Source: an uncultured Butyricicoccus sp. (GTDB lineage Bacteria; Bacillota; Clostridia; Oscillospirales; Butyricicoccaceae). From it: a stretch of 44,262 bases of DNA. The notes under the pieces are model-generated. The model saw nothing but the letters and a program-made list of their open reading frames with translations, was not told the DNA's origin and did no database searches. Positions 31,137 to 39,393 of the stretch are shown one piece after another. The stretch lies in contig CAJFUJ010000029.1 in the NCBI GenBank assembly GCA_904420185.1, positions 1 to 44,262 on the forward strand, in the 5' to 3' direction. The position numbers were made by a program, and so were the translations under genes. The stretch's first letter is position 1; each line of letters begins with the position of its first letter.

Positions 31137-31227
31137 AGAAAAACGGTGCTGCCGGTAGACGGCTAGCCCCAATATTTACCTGAAAGTAGTCGCTTTATTG
31201 GGTCTTAAAAACGGCGGCTACTTTTTT
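31137..31227 (+). ncRNA. Antisense RNA of cassette C
   Basis: The leader CGGTGCTGCCGGTAGACGGC is identical to copy B. It ends in the stem AAAGTAGTCGC (31183-31193) and GCGGCTACTTT (31214-31224) with a T run to 31227. The T run is the complement of the terminal Lys codons of the peptide gene. Confidence 0.8.
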
Positions 31228-31286
31228 ATTGCAAGAATGTACCCGGTGGCTACTATCAGTAACAGAATCATAGCTTCGTAGTTCAT
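31218..31286 (-). CDS. Candidate type I toxin peptide, 22 residues (cassette C)
   Basis: The frame from ATG 31286 to TAG 31218-31220 begins M-N-Y-E-A-M and continues ILLLIVATGYILAIKK: one hydrophobic membrane-spanning stretch and a lysine end. AGGGGG lies 7 nt upstream but is paired in the hairpin AGCCCC-TGAAAG-GGGCT (31292-31309). Its promoter is at 31350-31378. The last codons overlap the terminator of the convergent antisense RNA. Ten of the last eleven residues match copy E, and the promoter and leader are conserved, so selection on the peptide is likely. Standard gene finders would miss it. Confidence 0.75.
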   Translation of the reverse strand: MNYEAMILLLIVATGYILAIKK

Positions 31287-31349
31287 ATGCAAGCCCCCTT
31301 TCAGGGGCTGGATTTAGCCGCCTACCGCTTTGCGGCAGCACCTATGGTT

Positions 31350-31378
31350 ATTCTACCAGATTCGACCTGCTTGCGCAA
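31350..31378 (-). promoter_or_regulatory. Promoter of peptide C mRNA
   Basis: On the minus strand, TTGCGC (31373-31378), 17 bp and TAGAAT (31350-31355). The expected mRNA runs to the boundary hairpin near 31072, about 270 nt. Confidence 0.78.
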
Positions 31379-31397
31379 GATTCGCCGCAATAAAAAT

Positions 31398-31427
31398 GCG
31401 TCCGCCCTTTGGCGGGCGCTTTTTTTG
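31398..31427 (+). terminator. Terminator after the tandem cassettes
   Basis: GCGTCCGCC-CTTT-GGCGGGCGC, then TTTTTTT. It repeats the boundary hairpin of cassettes B and C and ends the tandem array. Confidence 0.82.
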
Positions 31428-31465
31428 CGGGCAGCCCGCAGATGCCGCAAACACAAGCGAAAACG

Positions 31466-31494
31466 TTGCGCGGCGGCCGGAATTGTGGTATGAT
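31466..31494 (+). promoter_or_regulatory. Promoter of trpS
   Basis: TTGCGC (31466-31471), 17 bp and TATGAT (31489-31494). The leader is about 90 nt and too short for a T-box. Confidence 0.65.
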
Positions 31495-31588
31495 TAAAAG
31501 CAAGTATGAAAACCCGCCAGCCCCGCAGGCCGCCGCCCCAGGCCGCCGCCGGGCAGGCAGTCTATCAGTAAGGAAGTAGTCGTTAGAA

Positions 31589-32590
<1,002 letters not shown>

Positions 32591-32665
32591 CCGGCGGCCC
32601 CTTCGGCCGCAAAACTACCACGCGCGCAGGCCCCTTGCCCGCGCAATCGAGAGGAAACCAAAACC

Positions 32666-33853
32666 ATGTCGGAATATCAAGTCATTGGAATGATCATCGG
32701 CGCGTTTATCCTGTCCGGCGTGCTTTCTTACGCGCTTACGCCGGTGGTCAAGCGCTTTGCCTACAAAATCGGCGCCATCGACGTGCCCAAGGACAGCCGC
32801 CGGATGCACAAACAGCCCATCCCACGCCTGGGCGGGCTGGCCATCTTCATCGGCTTTTTGGGCGCCATGCTGGTGTTCTACCGGTTTGATATGCAGATGC
32901 TCAGCATCCTGCTGGGCGGCATGATCATTGTGGTGCTGGGCATCTTTGACGATGTGCTGGCCCTGGGCGCCAAGCTCAAGTTTTTGGTGCAGCTGATCGC
33001 CGCGGCCGTACCGGTGTGCGTGGGCGGGCTGCAAATCGAATTTTTCACCAACTTCAACCCCTTTTCAAACGATCCCTATTGTTCGCTGGGCGTGCTGGCC
33101 ATCCCGGTGACCATCATCTGGATTGTGGGCATCACCAACGCGGTCAACCTGATCGACGGGCTGGACGGCTTGGCGGTGGGCGTGTCGTCGATCGCGTCGC
33201 TGACCATGCTGGCCGTGGCGCTGCTCAACTACGAAACCGGCGTGGCCATCGTGATGACCTGCCTGACCGGCGCATGCCTGGGCTTTATGCCCTACAACTT
33301 CAACCCGGCCGAGATCTTCATGGGCGACACCGGCTCGACCTTCCTCGGGTATATGCTGGCCACCATGTCGATCAGCGGGTTTTTCAAGTTCTATGCGGTC
33401 ATCTCGTTCGCCGTGCCGCTGCTCATCTTGGGCCTGCCCATCTTTGACACCATCTCGGCGATTACGCGCCGGGTGCTCGAGGGCCGCAGCCCCATGAGCC
33501 CCGACCGCGGCCACGTCCACCACCGCCTGGTGGACATGGGCTTCAACGTCAAGCAGGCGGTGGCCATTTTGTACGCCATCAGCGGCACGCTGGGCCTGGC
33601 GGCCGTGGTGCTCACCACCAGCGGCGAGGCCAAGGCCATGCTGCTGCTGCTGGCCGCCATTTTGGCCATTGCGGTGGGCGCGTGGATCCTGGTCAACCGC
33701 CGCAAGGCCTCCCGCGAGGCCATCGAACAGATGCTGGCCGGCCAGCCCGGCGCACAGGACCAACCCCCGGCAAGCCAAACGCCTGACACGCCGCCCGCCG
33801 GCGGTACCCGGCCTTTATCCAAGGAGGAGCAACATGAAAACCACGAAACCTGA
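32666..33853 (+). CDS. Undecaprenyl-phosphate GlcNAc-1-phosphate transferase
   Basis: The 395-residue integral membrane enzyme of the MraY/WecA/TagO family moves a sugar phosphate from UDP-GlcNAc to undecaprenyl phosphate, the first step of wall teichoic acid or other surface polymers. About eleven membrane segments are seen. The family motifs are IPRLGGLAIFIGF (about 51-63), ILGIFDD-type VVLGIFDDVLALG, NLIDGLDGLAVG (about 165-176) and IFMGDTGSTFLGY. The cytoplasmic His-rich loop RGHVHHRLVDMG is also present. GAGAGGAAACC precedes ATG 32666. Its end overlaps the wecB start by 20 bp, so the two are co-expressed and give lipid-linked GlcNAc/ManNAc precursors. The C-terminal 35 residues are a charged tail. 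Confidence 0.93.
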   Translation: MSEYQVIGMIIGAFILSGVLSYALTPVVKRFAYKIGAIDVPKDSRRMHKQPIPRLGGLAIFIGFLGAMLVFYRFDMQMLSILLGGMIIVVLGIFDDVLALGAKLKFLVQLIAAAVPVCVGGLQIEFFTNFNPFSNDPYCSLGVLAIPVTIIWIVGITNAVNLIDGLDGLAVGVSSIASLTMLAVALLNYETGVAIVMTCLTGACLGFMPYNFNPAEIFMGDTGSTFLGYMLATMSISGFFKFYAVISFAVPLLILGLPIFDTISAITRRVLEGRSPMSPDRGHVHHRLVDMGFNVKQAVAILYAISGTLGLAAVVLTTSGEAKAMLLLLAAILAIAVGAWILVNRRKASREAIEQMLAGQPGAQDQPPASQTPDTPPAGGTRPLSKEEQHENHET

Positions 33854-35246
33854 AAAAACCATGAAAGACATCATGGGCAAAATCCACGTGCTGGCCATCT
33901 TCGGCACCCGGCCCGAGGCCATCAAAATGGCCCCGTTGGTGCGGGCGCTGCAACAAAATGAGGACATGGAATGCGTGGTGTGCGTCACCGCCCAGCACCG
34001 CGAAATGCTCGACCAGGTGATGGACATTTTCGGCATCCAGGCCAACTACGACCTGGACATCATGGAGCCCAACCAGACCCTCGCCACCATCACCGAAAAG
34101 GTGCTGCACGGGCTGGACCGCGTGCTGGACGAAACCCTGCCCGACCTGGTGCTGGTGCACGGCGATACCACCACCACCTTGGCCGCCGCCTTGGCCGCGT
34201 TTTACCACAAAATCCCCGTCGGCCACGTCGAGGCCGGCCTGCGCACCTTCGAAAAATATTCCCCCTTCCCCGAGGAGATCAACCGCCGCTTGGTCGGCCA
34301 GATCGCATCGCTGCACTTTACCCCCACCATCCGCAACGCCCTCAACCTGGCCCACGAACGCATCGAAAAAGGGGTGTATGTCACCGGCAATACGGTGGTG
34401 GACGCCATCCGTATGACCGTCAACCCCGACTACGTCTTCCGCGACGAGACCCTGCGCAACCTGGACTTCCGGAATAACCGGGTCATCCTGCTCACCGCCC
34501 ACCGCCGCGAAAATTACGGCGAACCAATGGAAAACATCTTCCGCGCCGTGGTCCGCCTGGCCAGAAAGTACGAGGACGTGCACTTTGTCTACCCGGTACA
34601 CATGAGCCCCTATGTGCGCGGCAAGGCGCACGAAATGCTCGACCGCGTGCCGCGCGTGCACCTGATCGATCCCCTGCCCGTGGACGAGATGCACAACCTC
34701 ATCTACCGCTGCTTTATGGTCATGACCGACTCGGGCGGCCTGCAGGAAGAAGCCCCCGGCCTGGGCAAGCCGGTGCTGGTGCTGCGCCGCGACACCGAAC
34801 GGCCCGAAGCCGTCGAGGCCGGCACGGTCAAGCTGGCCGGCGTGGACCAGAAATCCATCTTCGACATGGCAAGCCAGCTGCTCGACGACCGGATCGCCTA
34901 CGTCAAAATGGCCCGCGCGGTCAACCCCTACGGCGACGGCAAAGCCTCGGAACGCATCGTGCAGGCCATTGCCCACTATTTCGCCTTCACCCGAGAGCGG
35001 CCCGAAACCTTCGGCCTGCCCGACATCTACGACTGGCCCACAGCCGCCGAACTGCGCGAACGCATGGAACAACAGCAGGCAGAAGAAGAGGCCAAAAAAG
35101 ACCAGGACCCGGACATCCCGGACGAGGAAAAACCGATCGATTTTGAGACCTTTGACGCCGCGGCCTTCGTCAAGTCGATCAAGGAGGAGTACGAAAAGCA
35201 AAAGGGCGGCGCCCGGCCGTGGTCCTACACAGATTACCTCCTATGA
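33834..35246 (+). CDS. wecB: UDP-N-acetylglucosamine 2-epimerase (non-hydrolysing)
   Basis: The 470-residue cytoplasmic enzyme converts UDP-GlcNAc to UDP-ManNAc for teichoic acid or surface polysaccharide synthesis. Motifs are IFGTRPEAIKMAPLVRAL (about 22-39), VHGDTTTTLAAALAAF, GHVEAGLRT, LLTAHRRENYG and the nucleotide-sugar loop MTDSGGLQEEAPGLGKPVLVL. Usual length is 365-385 residues; here about 80 extra acidic residues follow the domain (AEEEAKKDQDPDIPDEE), possibly for protein contacts. AAGGAGGAGCA precedes ATG 33834 inside the previous gene. The stop overlaps the next start as ATGA. Confidence 0.94.
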   Translation: MKTTKPEKTMKDIMGKIHVLAIFGTRPEAIKMAPLVRALQQNEDMECVVCVTAQHREMLDQVMDIFGIQANYDLDIMEPNQTLATITEKVLHGLDRVLDETLPDLVLVHGDTTTTLAAALAAFYHKIPVGHVEAGLRTFEKYSPFPEEINRRLVGQIASLHFTPTIRNALNLAHERIEKGVYVTGNTVVDAIRMTVNPDYVFRDETLRNLDFRNNRVILLTAHRRENYGEPMENIFRAVVRLARKYEDVHFVYPVHMSPYVRGKAHEMLDRVPRVHLIDPLPVDEMHNLIYRCFMVMTDSGGLQEEAPGLGKPVLVLRRDTERPEAVEAGTVKLAGVDQKSIFDMASQLLDDRIAYVKMARAVNPYGDGKASERIVQAIAHYFAFTRERPETFGLPDIYDWPTAAELRERMEQQQAEEEAKKDQDPDIPDEEKPIDFETFDAAAFVKSIKEEYEKQKGGARPWSYTDYLL

Positions 35247-36070
35247 AAACCCCGAAACCCCGGCTGACCCCTGCGCTGGTGGCGTCGGCAGGCGCGCTGC
35301 TGCTGGTGGGGGCGCTGTTCCTGAGCCTGTTCCTGCCCTCGGCCGCCTACCGCACCGATGATGCGGTGGTGCTGCCCGCCGACGCCACCCAGACGGCCGG
35401 CAACGACGGGCTGCCCGGCGAAAACCTGCGCATCTTGGACGAGGTGCAGGTCACCCGCGACAACATCCAGCAGGTGGTGGCCAGCCTGTCCCGCCCCAGC
35501 GCCTATACAGCCAGGATTACCAGCCGCCTATATTACGGCGAGACATCCGGCGAGCAGCTGTGCCGCCAGACCGTCAAACACGGCGCCGTGCGCACCGACT
35601 ACCTGGACGCGGACGGCAATATCCAGTACACCGAGCTGCTCTGGGACGGCACCTACGCCGCCTGGCGGCCGGACGACAGCACCTTCCAAACCGGCGCACA
35701 GGGCGCCTTCACCGCCGACCAGTCGGCCATGCTGCCCACCTATGAGACGGTGTGCCAGCTGCCCGAGGACCAGATCACCGGCGGCGCACTGGTCGAGGAG
35801 GACGGCGCGCTCACCCTGACCGTGGACACCGAAAGCGGCGGCGAGATCGGCGTATACCGCATCTCGGCCCAGACCGGGCTGCTCACCGCAGCCGCCTTTT
35901 CGGTGGAAGGGGTGATGACCCGCGCGGTCGAGGTCGAGGTGTCGCTGGACATCCCGGACGATGCGCTGTTCGTCCGCCCGGGCGAGACCGACCCGGTCTA
36001 CGGCGTGCAGCCTGCCGATGCACCGGCCGCCGATCCCGCCGCCAGTTCGGCCGCCAGCCCGGCCGCATAA
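35243..36070 (+). CDS. Exported or membrane-anchored protein of unknown function
   Basis: The 275-residue protein has Lys/Arg residues at the N-terminus and one hydrophobic segment (about 13-31), acting as an uncleaved anchor or signal peptide. A soluble outer domain follows (about 55-255) rich in beta-strand-like stretches (YTARITSRLYYGE, LLWDGTYAAWRPD, GEIGVYRISAQTGLL), reminiscent of outer-lipoprotein or sigma-E-regulator-like folds. An Ala/Pro/Ser tail ends it. I do not recognise a named family. It is coupled to wecB by an ATGA overlap, has no Shine-Dalgarno of its own, and may serve the same envelope pathway. A terminator follows. Confidence 0.8.
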   Translation: MKTPKPRLTPALVASAGALLLVGALFLSLFLPSAAYRTDDAVVLPADATQTAGNDGLPGENLRILDEVQVTRDNIQQVVASLSRPSAYTARITSRLYYGETSGEQLCRQTVKHGAVRTDYLDADGNIQYTELLWDGTYAAWRPDDSTFQTGAQGAFTADQSAMLPTYETVCQLPEDQITGGALVEEDGALTLTVDTESGGEIGVYRISAQTGLLTAAAFSVEGVMTRAVEVEVSLDIPDDALFVRPGETDPVYGVQPADAPAADPAASSAASPAA

Positions 36071-36092
36071 CAAGCAAGTCCCCCTCTGCATG

Positions 36093-36138
36093 GCAAAGCG
36101 ACCGCCAGCCCCTCTGGGCTCCGGTCGCTTTGGTTTGC
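36093..36138 (+). terminator. Terminator of the wec operon
   Basis: AAAGCGACCG (36095-36104) and CGGTCGCTTT (36122-36131) with an inner AGCCC-CTCT-GGGCT stem, then a T-rich tail. Confidence 0.8.
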
Positions 36139-36165
36139 CAATCCAACAGAAAAGGAAGAATCCCC

Positions 36166-37446
36166 ATGGAAAACTATCTGGGCCTGTCGCCCGAAACCCA
36201 AGCGCTGGGCCGCCGGGCACACGACAAAATTGCCCCCTATTTCGCCCGGCTGGAACAGATCTGCGAGCACAACACCCAAAAGGTGCTGGCCGCCTTCCGC
36301 CGCAACCGGGTGTCCGACACCCTGTTCGCCGGCACCACCGGCTATGGCTACGACGACCACGGCCGCGATACCCTGGACAAGATTTACGCCGACCTGTTCG
36401 GCGCAGAAGCCGCACTGGTGCGCATCGGGTTTGTCAACGGCACCCATGCGCTGTCGTGCGCGCTGTTTTCGGCGGTGCAGACCGGCGACACCGTGCTCTC
36501 GGTCACCGGCGCACCCTATGACACCTTGCTCGAAACCATCACCGGCGACAGCGCGGGCAGCATGAAGCGCTATGGCATCCACTACCGCGAGGTGCCGCTG
36601 CAAGACGGCCTGCCCGACCTGCCCGCCATCGCCCAGGCCGCCCAGGACCCTTCGGTCAAGCTGGCGTTCATCCAGCGCTCGCGCGGCTACGCGGTGCGCC
36701 AGACCCTTTCCTGCGCGCAGATCGGGGAAATCTGCCGGGCCATTAAGGCGGCCAACCCGCAGGCCGCCATTTTGGTGGACAACTGCTACGGCGAATTCAC
36801 CGAACCCATCGAGCCCACCCAGGTGGGGGCTGACCTGTGCGCCGGTTCGCTCATCAAAAACCCGGGCGGCGGCCTGGCCCCCACGGGCGGCTACATCGTG
36901 GGCCGGGCCGATTTGGTGGAAAACGCCGCCTACCGCCTGACCGTGCCCGGCATCGGCGGCGAATGCGGCTGCACCCTGGGCCAGAACCGCCTGCTCTATC
37001 AGGGCCTGTTCCTGGCCCCCCACGTGACCATGCAGGCGCTCAAAACCGCCATCTTCTGCGCCCAGGTCATGCAGGAACTGGGCTTTGCCGTCGATCCGGC
37101 CCCCGAAACCCCGCGCTATGACATCATCCAGACCGTGGCCTTCGGCGCACCCGAACCGCTGCGCCGGTTTTGCGAGGGCATCCAGGCCGGCGCACCGGTG
37201 GATGCCTTCGTCACCCCCGAGCCCTGGGCCATGCCCGGCTACGACGACCCGGTCATCATGGCGGCAGGCGCCTTTGTGCAGGGCGCGTCCATCGAGCTGT
37301 CGGCCGACGCCCCCATGCGCGAACCCTATGTGTGCTACGTGCAGGGCGGCCTGACCTACGAAGCCGGAAAAGCCGGCATCCTGCTCGCCGCCGAAAAACT
37401 GCGCCAGGCCCAGGACGCCGAAAAACAAGAAAAAACGCGAATTTGA
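36166..37446 (+). CDS. Methionine-gamma-lyase family PLP protein (YnbB type)
   Basis: The 426-residue fold-type I PLP protein belongs to the family often annotated as aluminium resistance or methionine-gamma-lyase family protein, common in Firmicutes beside hfq/miaA or glnR. Features: FAGTTGYGYDDHGRDTLDKI (about 56-75), GTHALSCALFS near the cofactor phosphate, ILVDNCYGEF with the PLP-ring Asp, and GSLIKNPGGGLAPTGGYIVG containing the Schiff-base Lys. The true substrate is not established for the family. GGAAG precedes ATG 36166. It stands between a terminator and the promoter of the next regulator gene. Confidence 0.92.
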   Translation: MENYLGLSPETQALGRRAHDKIAPYFARLEQICEHNTQKVLAAFRRNRVSDTLFAGTTGYGYDDHGRDTLDKIYADLFGAEAALVRIGFVNGTHALSCALFSAVQTGDTVLSVTGAPYDTLLETITGDSAGSMKRYGIHYREVPLQDGLPDLPAIAQAAQDPSVKLAFIQRSRGYAVRQTLSCAQIGEICRAIKAANPQAAILVDNCYGEFTEPIEPTQVGADLCAGSLIKNPGGGLAPTGGYIVGRADLVENAAYRLTVPGIGGECGCTLGQNRLLYQGLFLAPHVTMQALKTAIFCAQVMQELGFAVDPAPETPRYDIIQTVAFGAPEPLRRFCEGIQAGAPVDAFVTPEPWAMPGYDDPVIMAAGAFVQGASIELSADAPMREPYVCYVQGGLTYEAGKAGILLAAEKLRQAQDAEKQEKTRI

Positions 37447-37475
37447 TTGCCACCGGATGGAAAATGTGCTATAAT
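37447..37475 (+). promoter_or_regulatory. Promoter of the XRE-cupin regulator
   Basis: TTGCCA (37447-37452), 17 bp and TATAAT (37470-37475), starting one base after the upstream stop codon. Confidence 0.75.
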
Positions 37476-37517
37476 CATAGTGAATTGCATGAAACTTTTG
37501 GCGGTAGGTGGAACAGA

Positions 37518-38093
37518 ATGGACGCGGAACAAAAGGCACGCGGTATGCGCCTGAAGTATTACAGAAAACAAGAAAAACTCACGTTGCAGCAGCTGTCCGA
37601 GCGCACCGGGCTTTCCCCCGGGTTTTTGAGCAAGATCGAAAACGGCGTGGGCAACCCCTCGGTCAGCAACATCCAAAAGATCTCCTATGCGCTGGGCATC
37701 ACGGTCAACGAGCTGATGATGCCCGCCGCAGAAGAACAGCCCGAAGATGACGCCCGCCAGGGCGAATCCTTTGTGGTCTACGGCCAGGGCCGCAAGCTGC
37801 TGTACAATTTTGCCGACACGGTCTGCTTTGAGTCGGTCTATGAGGACAACCCCCACTTTAAGGTGAACATCCTCACCTTGCAGGGCAACACCGGCCAGAG
37901 CTATTGCTCGACCCACAGCTATGACGAGTTCGGCCTGGTGGCCCAAGGGGTGCTGTCCATCCAGCTGGGCGACGGCGAACCGCTCGAACTGCACGCAGGC
38001 GACTGCATCATGGTCCGGGCGCATACCAAGCACACGGTGTCCGCCAAGTCGGCAGAGGCGTGCGTGAGCCACTGGATCGAGATCTCGAATTGA
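37518..38093 (+). CDS. XRE-family regulator with cupin domain
   Basis: The 191-residue protein has an N-terminal helix-turn-helix (about 10-65; LTLQQLSERTGLSPGFLSKI and GNPSVSNIQKISYALGI) and a C-terminal cupin (about 110-188; SYDEFGLVAQGVLSIQLGD, LHAGDCIMVRAHTKHTV). Such regulators (PuuR/SinR-like with cupin) usually control amino-acid, polyamine or osmolyte metabolism and sense the compound through the cupin. GGTGG precedes ATG 37518. Five bases after its stop lies an orphan antisense-RNA unit, so its mRNA ends in the antisense target. It is convergent with the glycyl radical operon and is a candidate controller of it (inference). Confidence 0.9.
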   Translation: MDAEQKARGMRLKYYRKQEKLTLQQLSERTGLSPGFLSKIENGVGNPSVSNIQKISYALGITVNELMMPAAEEQPEDDARQGESFVVYGQGRKLLYNFADTVCFESVYEDNPHFKVNILTLQGNTGQSYCSTHSYDEFGLVAQGVLSIQLGDGEPLELHAGDCIMVRAHTKHTVSAKSAEACVSHWIEISN

Positions 38094-38098
38094 ATCTT

Positions 38099-38116
38099 GC
38101 GCAAAAAAAGAAGTAA
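38099..38116 (+). pseudogene. Truncated type I toxin peptide (cassette copy D)
   Basis: Only A-Q-K-K-K-stop remains, matching the A-I-K-K-K end of the intact peptides. The rest has been replaced by the end of the XRE-cupin gene (stop at 38091-38093). Confidence 0.65.
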
Positions 38117-38198
38117 CCGCCCCTCTCTAGCCCAATGGGACGGTTACTTTAACCTTAACATATAGGGGCTAGCCGTCTACCGGCAGCACCGTTGTTCT
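38105..38198 (-). ncRNA. Antisense RNA of cassette copy D (orphan)
   Basis: The minus-strand promoter TTGACT (38228-38233), 17 bp, TATACT (38205-38210) gives an RNA with the leader ACGGTGCTGCCGGTAGACGG and GCTAGCCCC. It ends in the stem AAGTAACCGTCCC/GGGCGGTTACTT with a T run. It is complementary to the 3' end of the XRE-cupin mRNA. Confidence 0.78.
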
Positions 38199-38233
38199 AT
38201 CCCCAGTATACCGCACCTGCACAGGAAAGTCAA

Positions 38234-38260
38234 GCGCCCGCTTGTTTGCCGGGCGCTTTT
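38234..38260 (+). terminator. Terminator closing cassette copy D
   Basis: GCGCCCG and CGGGCGC with a 9-nt loop, then TTTT; now the likely end of the XRE-cupin mRNA. Confidence 0.7.
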
Positions 38261-38290
38261 GCTGTTTGGGGCGGCCCTGGGGAGGATGGC

Positions 38291-38323
38291 AAAAACCGGC
38301 AGCCGTTGTGGTTGCCGGTTTTT
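38291..38323 (-). terminator. Terminator of the glycyl radical operon (bidirectional)
   Basis: AAAAACCGGCA and TGCCGGTTTTT form an 11-bp stem with T runs in both directions, about 50 bp after the activase stop. Confidence 0.85.
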
Positions 38324-38370
38324 GCGGTTGTTATGAAAAGAAGCAGGAGAGATGACCTGCAAAGGGGGGC

Positions 38371-39315
38371 TTAGGAGGCGGGAAACGCCGGTTCCTTGGA
38401 GATGAGCACCGGGAAGGGCCAATCGCGCCCGGAAAGGCAGGCGACCTTGTCGCGGGCTTCGGGCAGGGTCATGGTGGGCAGGTCGGCCAGCGGGTAGGGC
38501 CGGTCCAGGTAGGCATAGGTTTGCTGGCCCAGGCGGTGGTAGGGAAGGAACTCCAGCGCCGTGCAGTGGGGCAGCGATGCGCTGAATTCGGCGGTTTGCC
38601 GGATGGACGCCGGGTCGTCGTTGACCCCCCAGATGAGGGGCACACGGATGTGGATGTCCACGTCCGGGAACTCGTGCGCGGCGCGGTGGATGTTTTGCAG
38701 GATGCCGTCGTTGGGCTGGCCGGTCCATTTTTGGTGGAGGGCGCTGTCCATGCACTTGAGGTCGATGAGCGCGGTGTTCAGCAGGGGATAGACCTGCCGG
38801 ATGCGGTCATAATCGCCGTACATGGTCAGCTCGGCCGCGGTGTTGATGAGCGACTCCTTGCATTCGGTGAGCAGCGCGTGGGCAAAGTCCGGGTAGCACA
38901 GCACGTCGCCGCCGCTGAGGGTGACGCCGCCGCCCGAGTGGAAGTAAAACACCTCGTCGCGGTGGATGTGCCGCATGACCTGGGCAACAGTCTGGTATTC
39001 GCCGTAGACCTTGGTGGCGCCGGTGGGGCAGGCGGCAGCGCAGCGCAGACACTGGGTGCATTTGCCGCTGTCCCAGCTCAGGCCCTTGTCCGGGGAAAAG
39101 GACAGCGCGCCCGACGGGCAGGCCTGCACGCACCGGCCGCAAAGGGTGCATTTATTTGCTTGATAGGCGCGCTCCGGGGTGGCGCTGTGCGACTCCGGGG
39201 TCGAGCACCATGCGCAGCGCAGCGGGCAGCCCTTGAAAAAGACCACCGTGCGCAGCCCGGACCCGTCCTGTAAGGAGATCTTTTCAATGCGGAGGATGGG
39301 TGCGGTTTGTTCCAT
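38371..39315 (-). CDS. Glycyl radical enzyme activase (radical SAM)
   Basis: The 314-residue radical SAM enzyme uses S-adenosylmethionine and a 4Fe-4S cluster to abstract the glycyl hydrogen of its partner lyase. The cluster motif is CPLRCAWC (Cys30, Cys34, Cys37), and two ferredoxin-type clusters are inserted (CTLCGRCVQACPSGAL and CTQCLRCAAACPTGAT). SAM-binding parts include VTLSGGDVLCYPDF (the GGE/GGD motif) and IRVPLIWGVND. Activases of PFL lack the extra clusters, so this one belongs to the dehydratase/lyase-type subgroup (HypE, CutD, GldB). AGAAGGTG precedes ATG 39315. It is the third gene of the operon after the lyase and the BCCT carrier. Confidence 0.94.
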   Translation of the reverse strand: MEQTAPILRIEKISLQDGSGLRTVVFFKGCPLRCAWCSTPESHSATPERAYQANKCTLCGRCVQACPSGALSFSPDKGLSWDSGKCTQCLRCAAACPTGATKVYGEYQTVAQVMRHIHRDEVFYFHSGGGVTLSGGDVLCYPDFAHALLTECKESLINTAAELTMYGDYDRIRQVYPLLNTALIDLKCMDSALHQKWTGQPNDGILQNIHRAAHEFPDVDIHIRVPLIWGVNDDPASIRQTAEFSASLPHCTALEFLPYHRLGQQTYAYLDRPYPLADLPTMTLPEARDKVACLSGRDWPFPVLISKEPAFPAS

Positions 39316-39393
39316 CGTTTCACCTTCTCTTTGGGATGTGCAGCGTGAGAAGCCGGGCCGGGCCCGCTCCTCACGCTGCACTGCGATTTTTGG

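Noticed and set aside
30757-31427. Integron-like attC sites or simple REP elements
   Set aside because: The repeats carry two convergent promoters, a conserved peptide frame and a ribosome-site hairpin, which such sites do not explain; no integrase is near.
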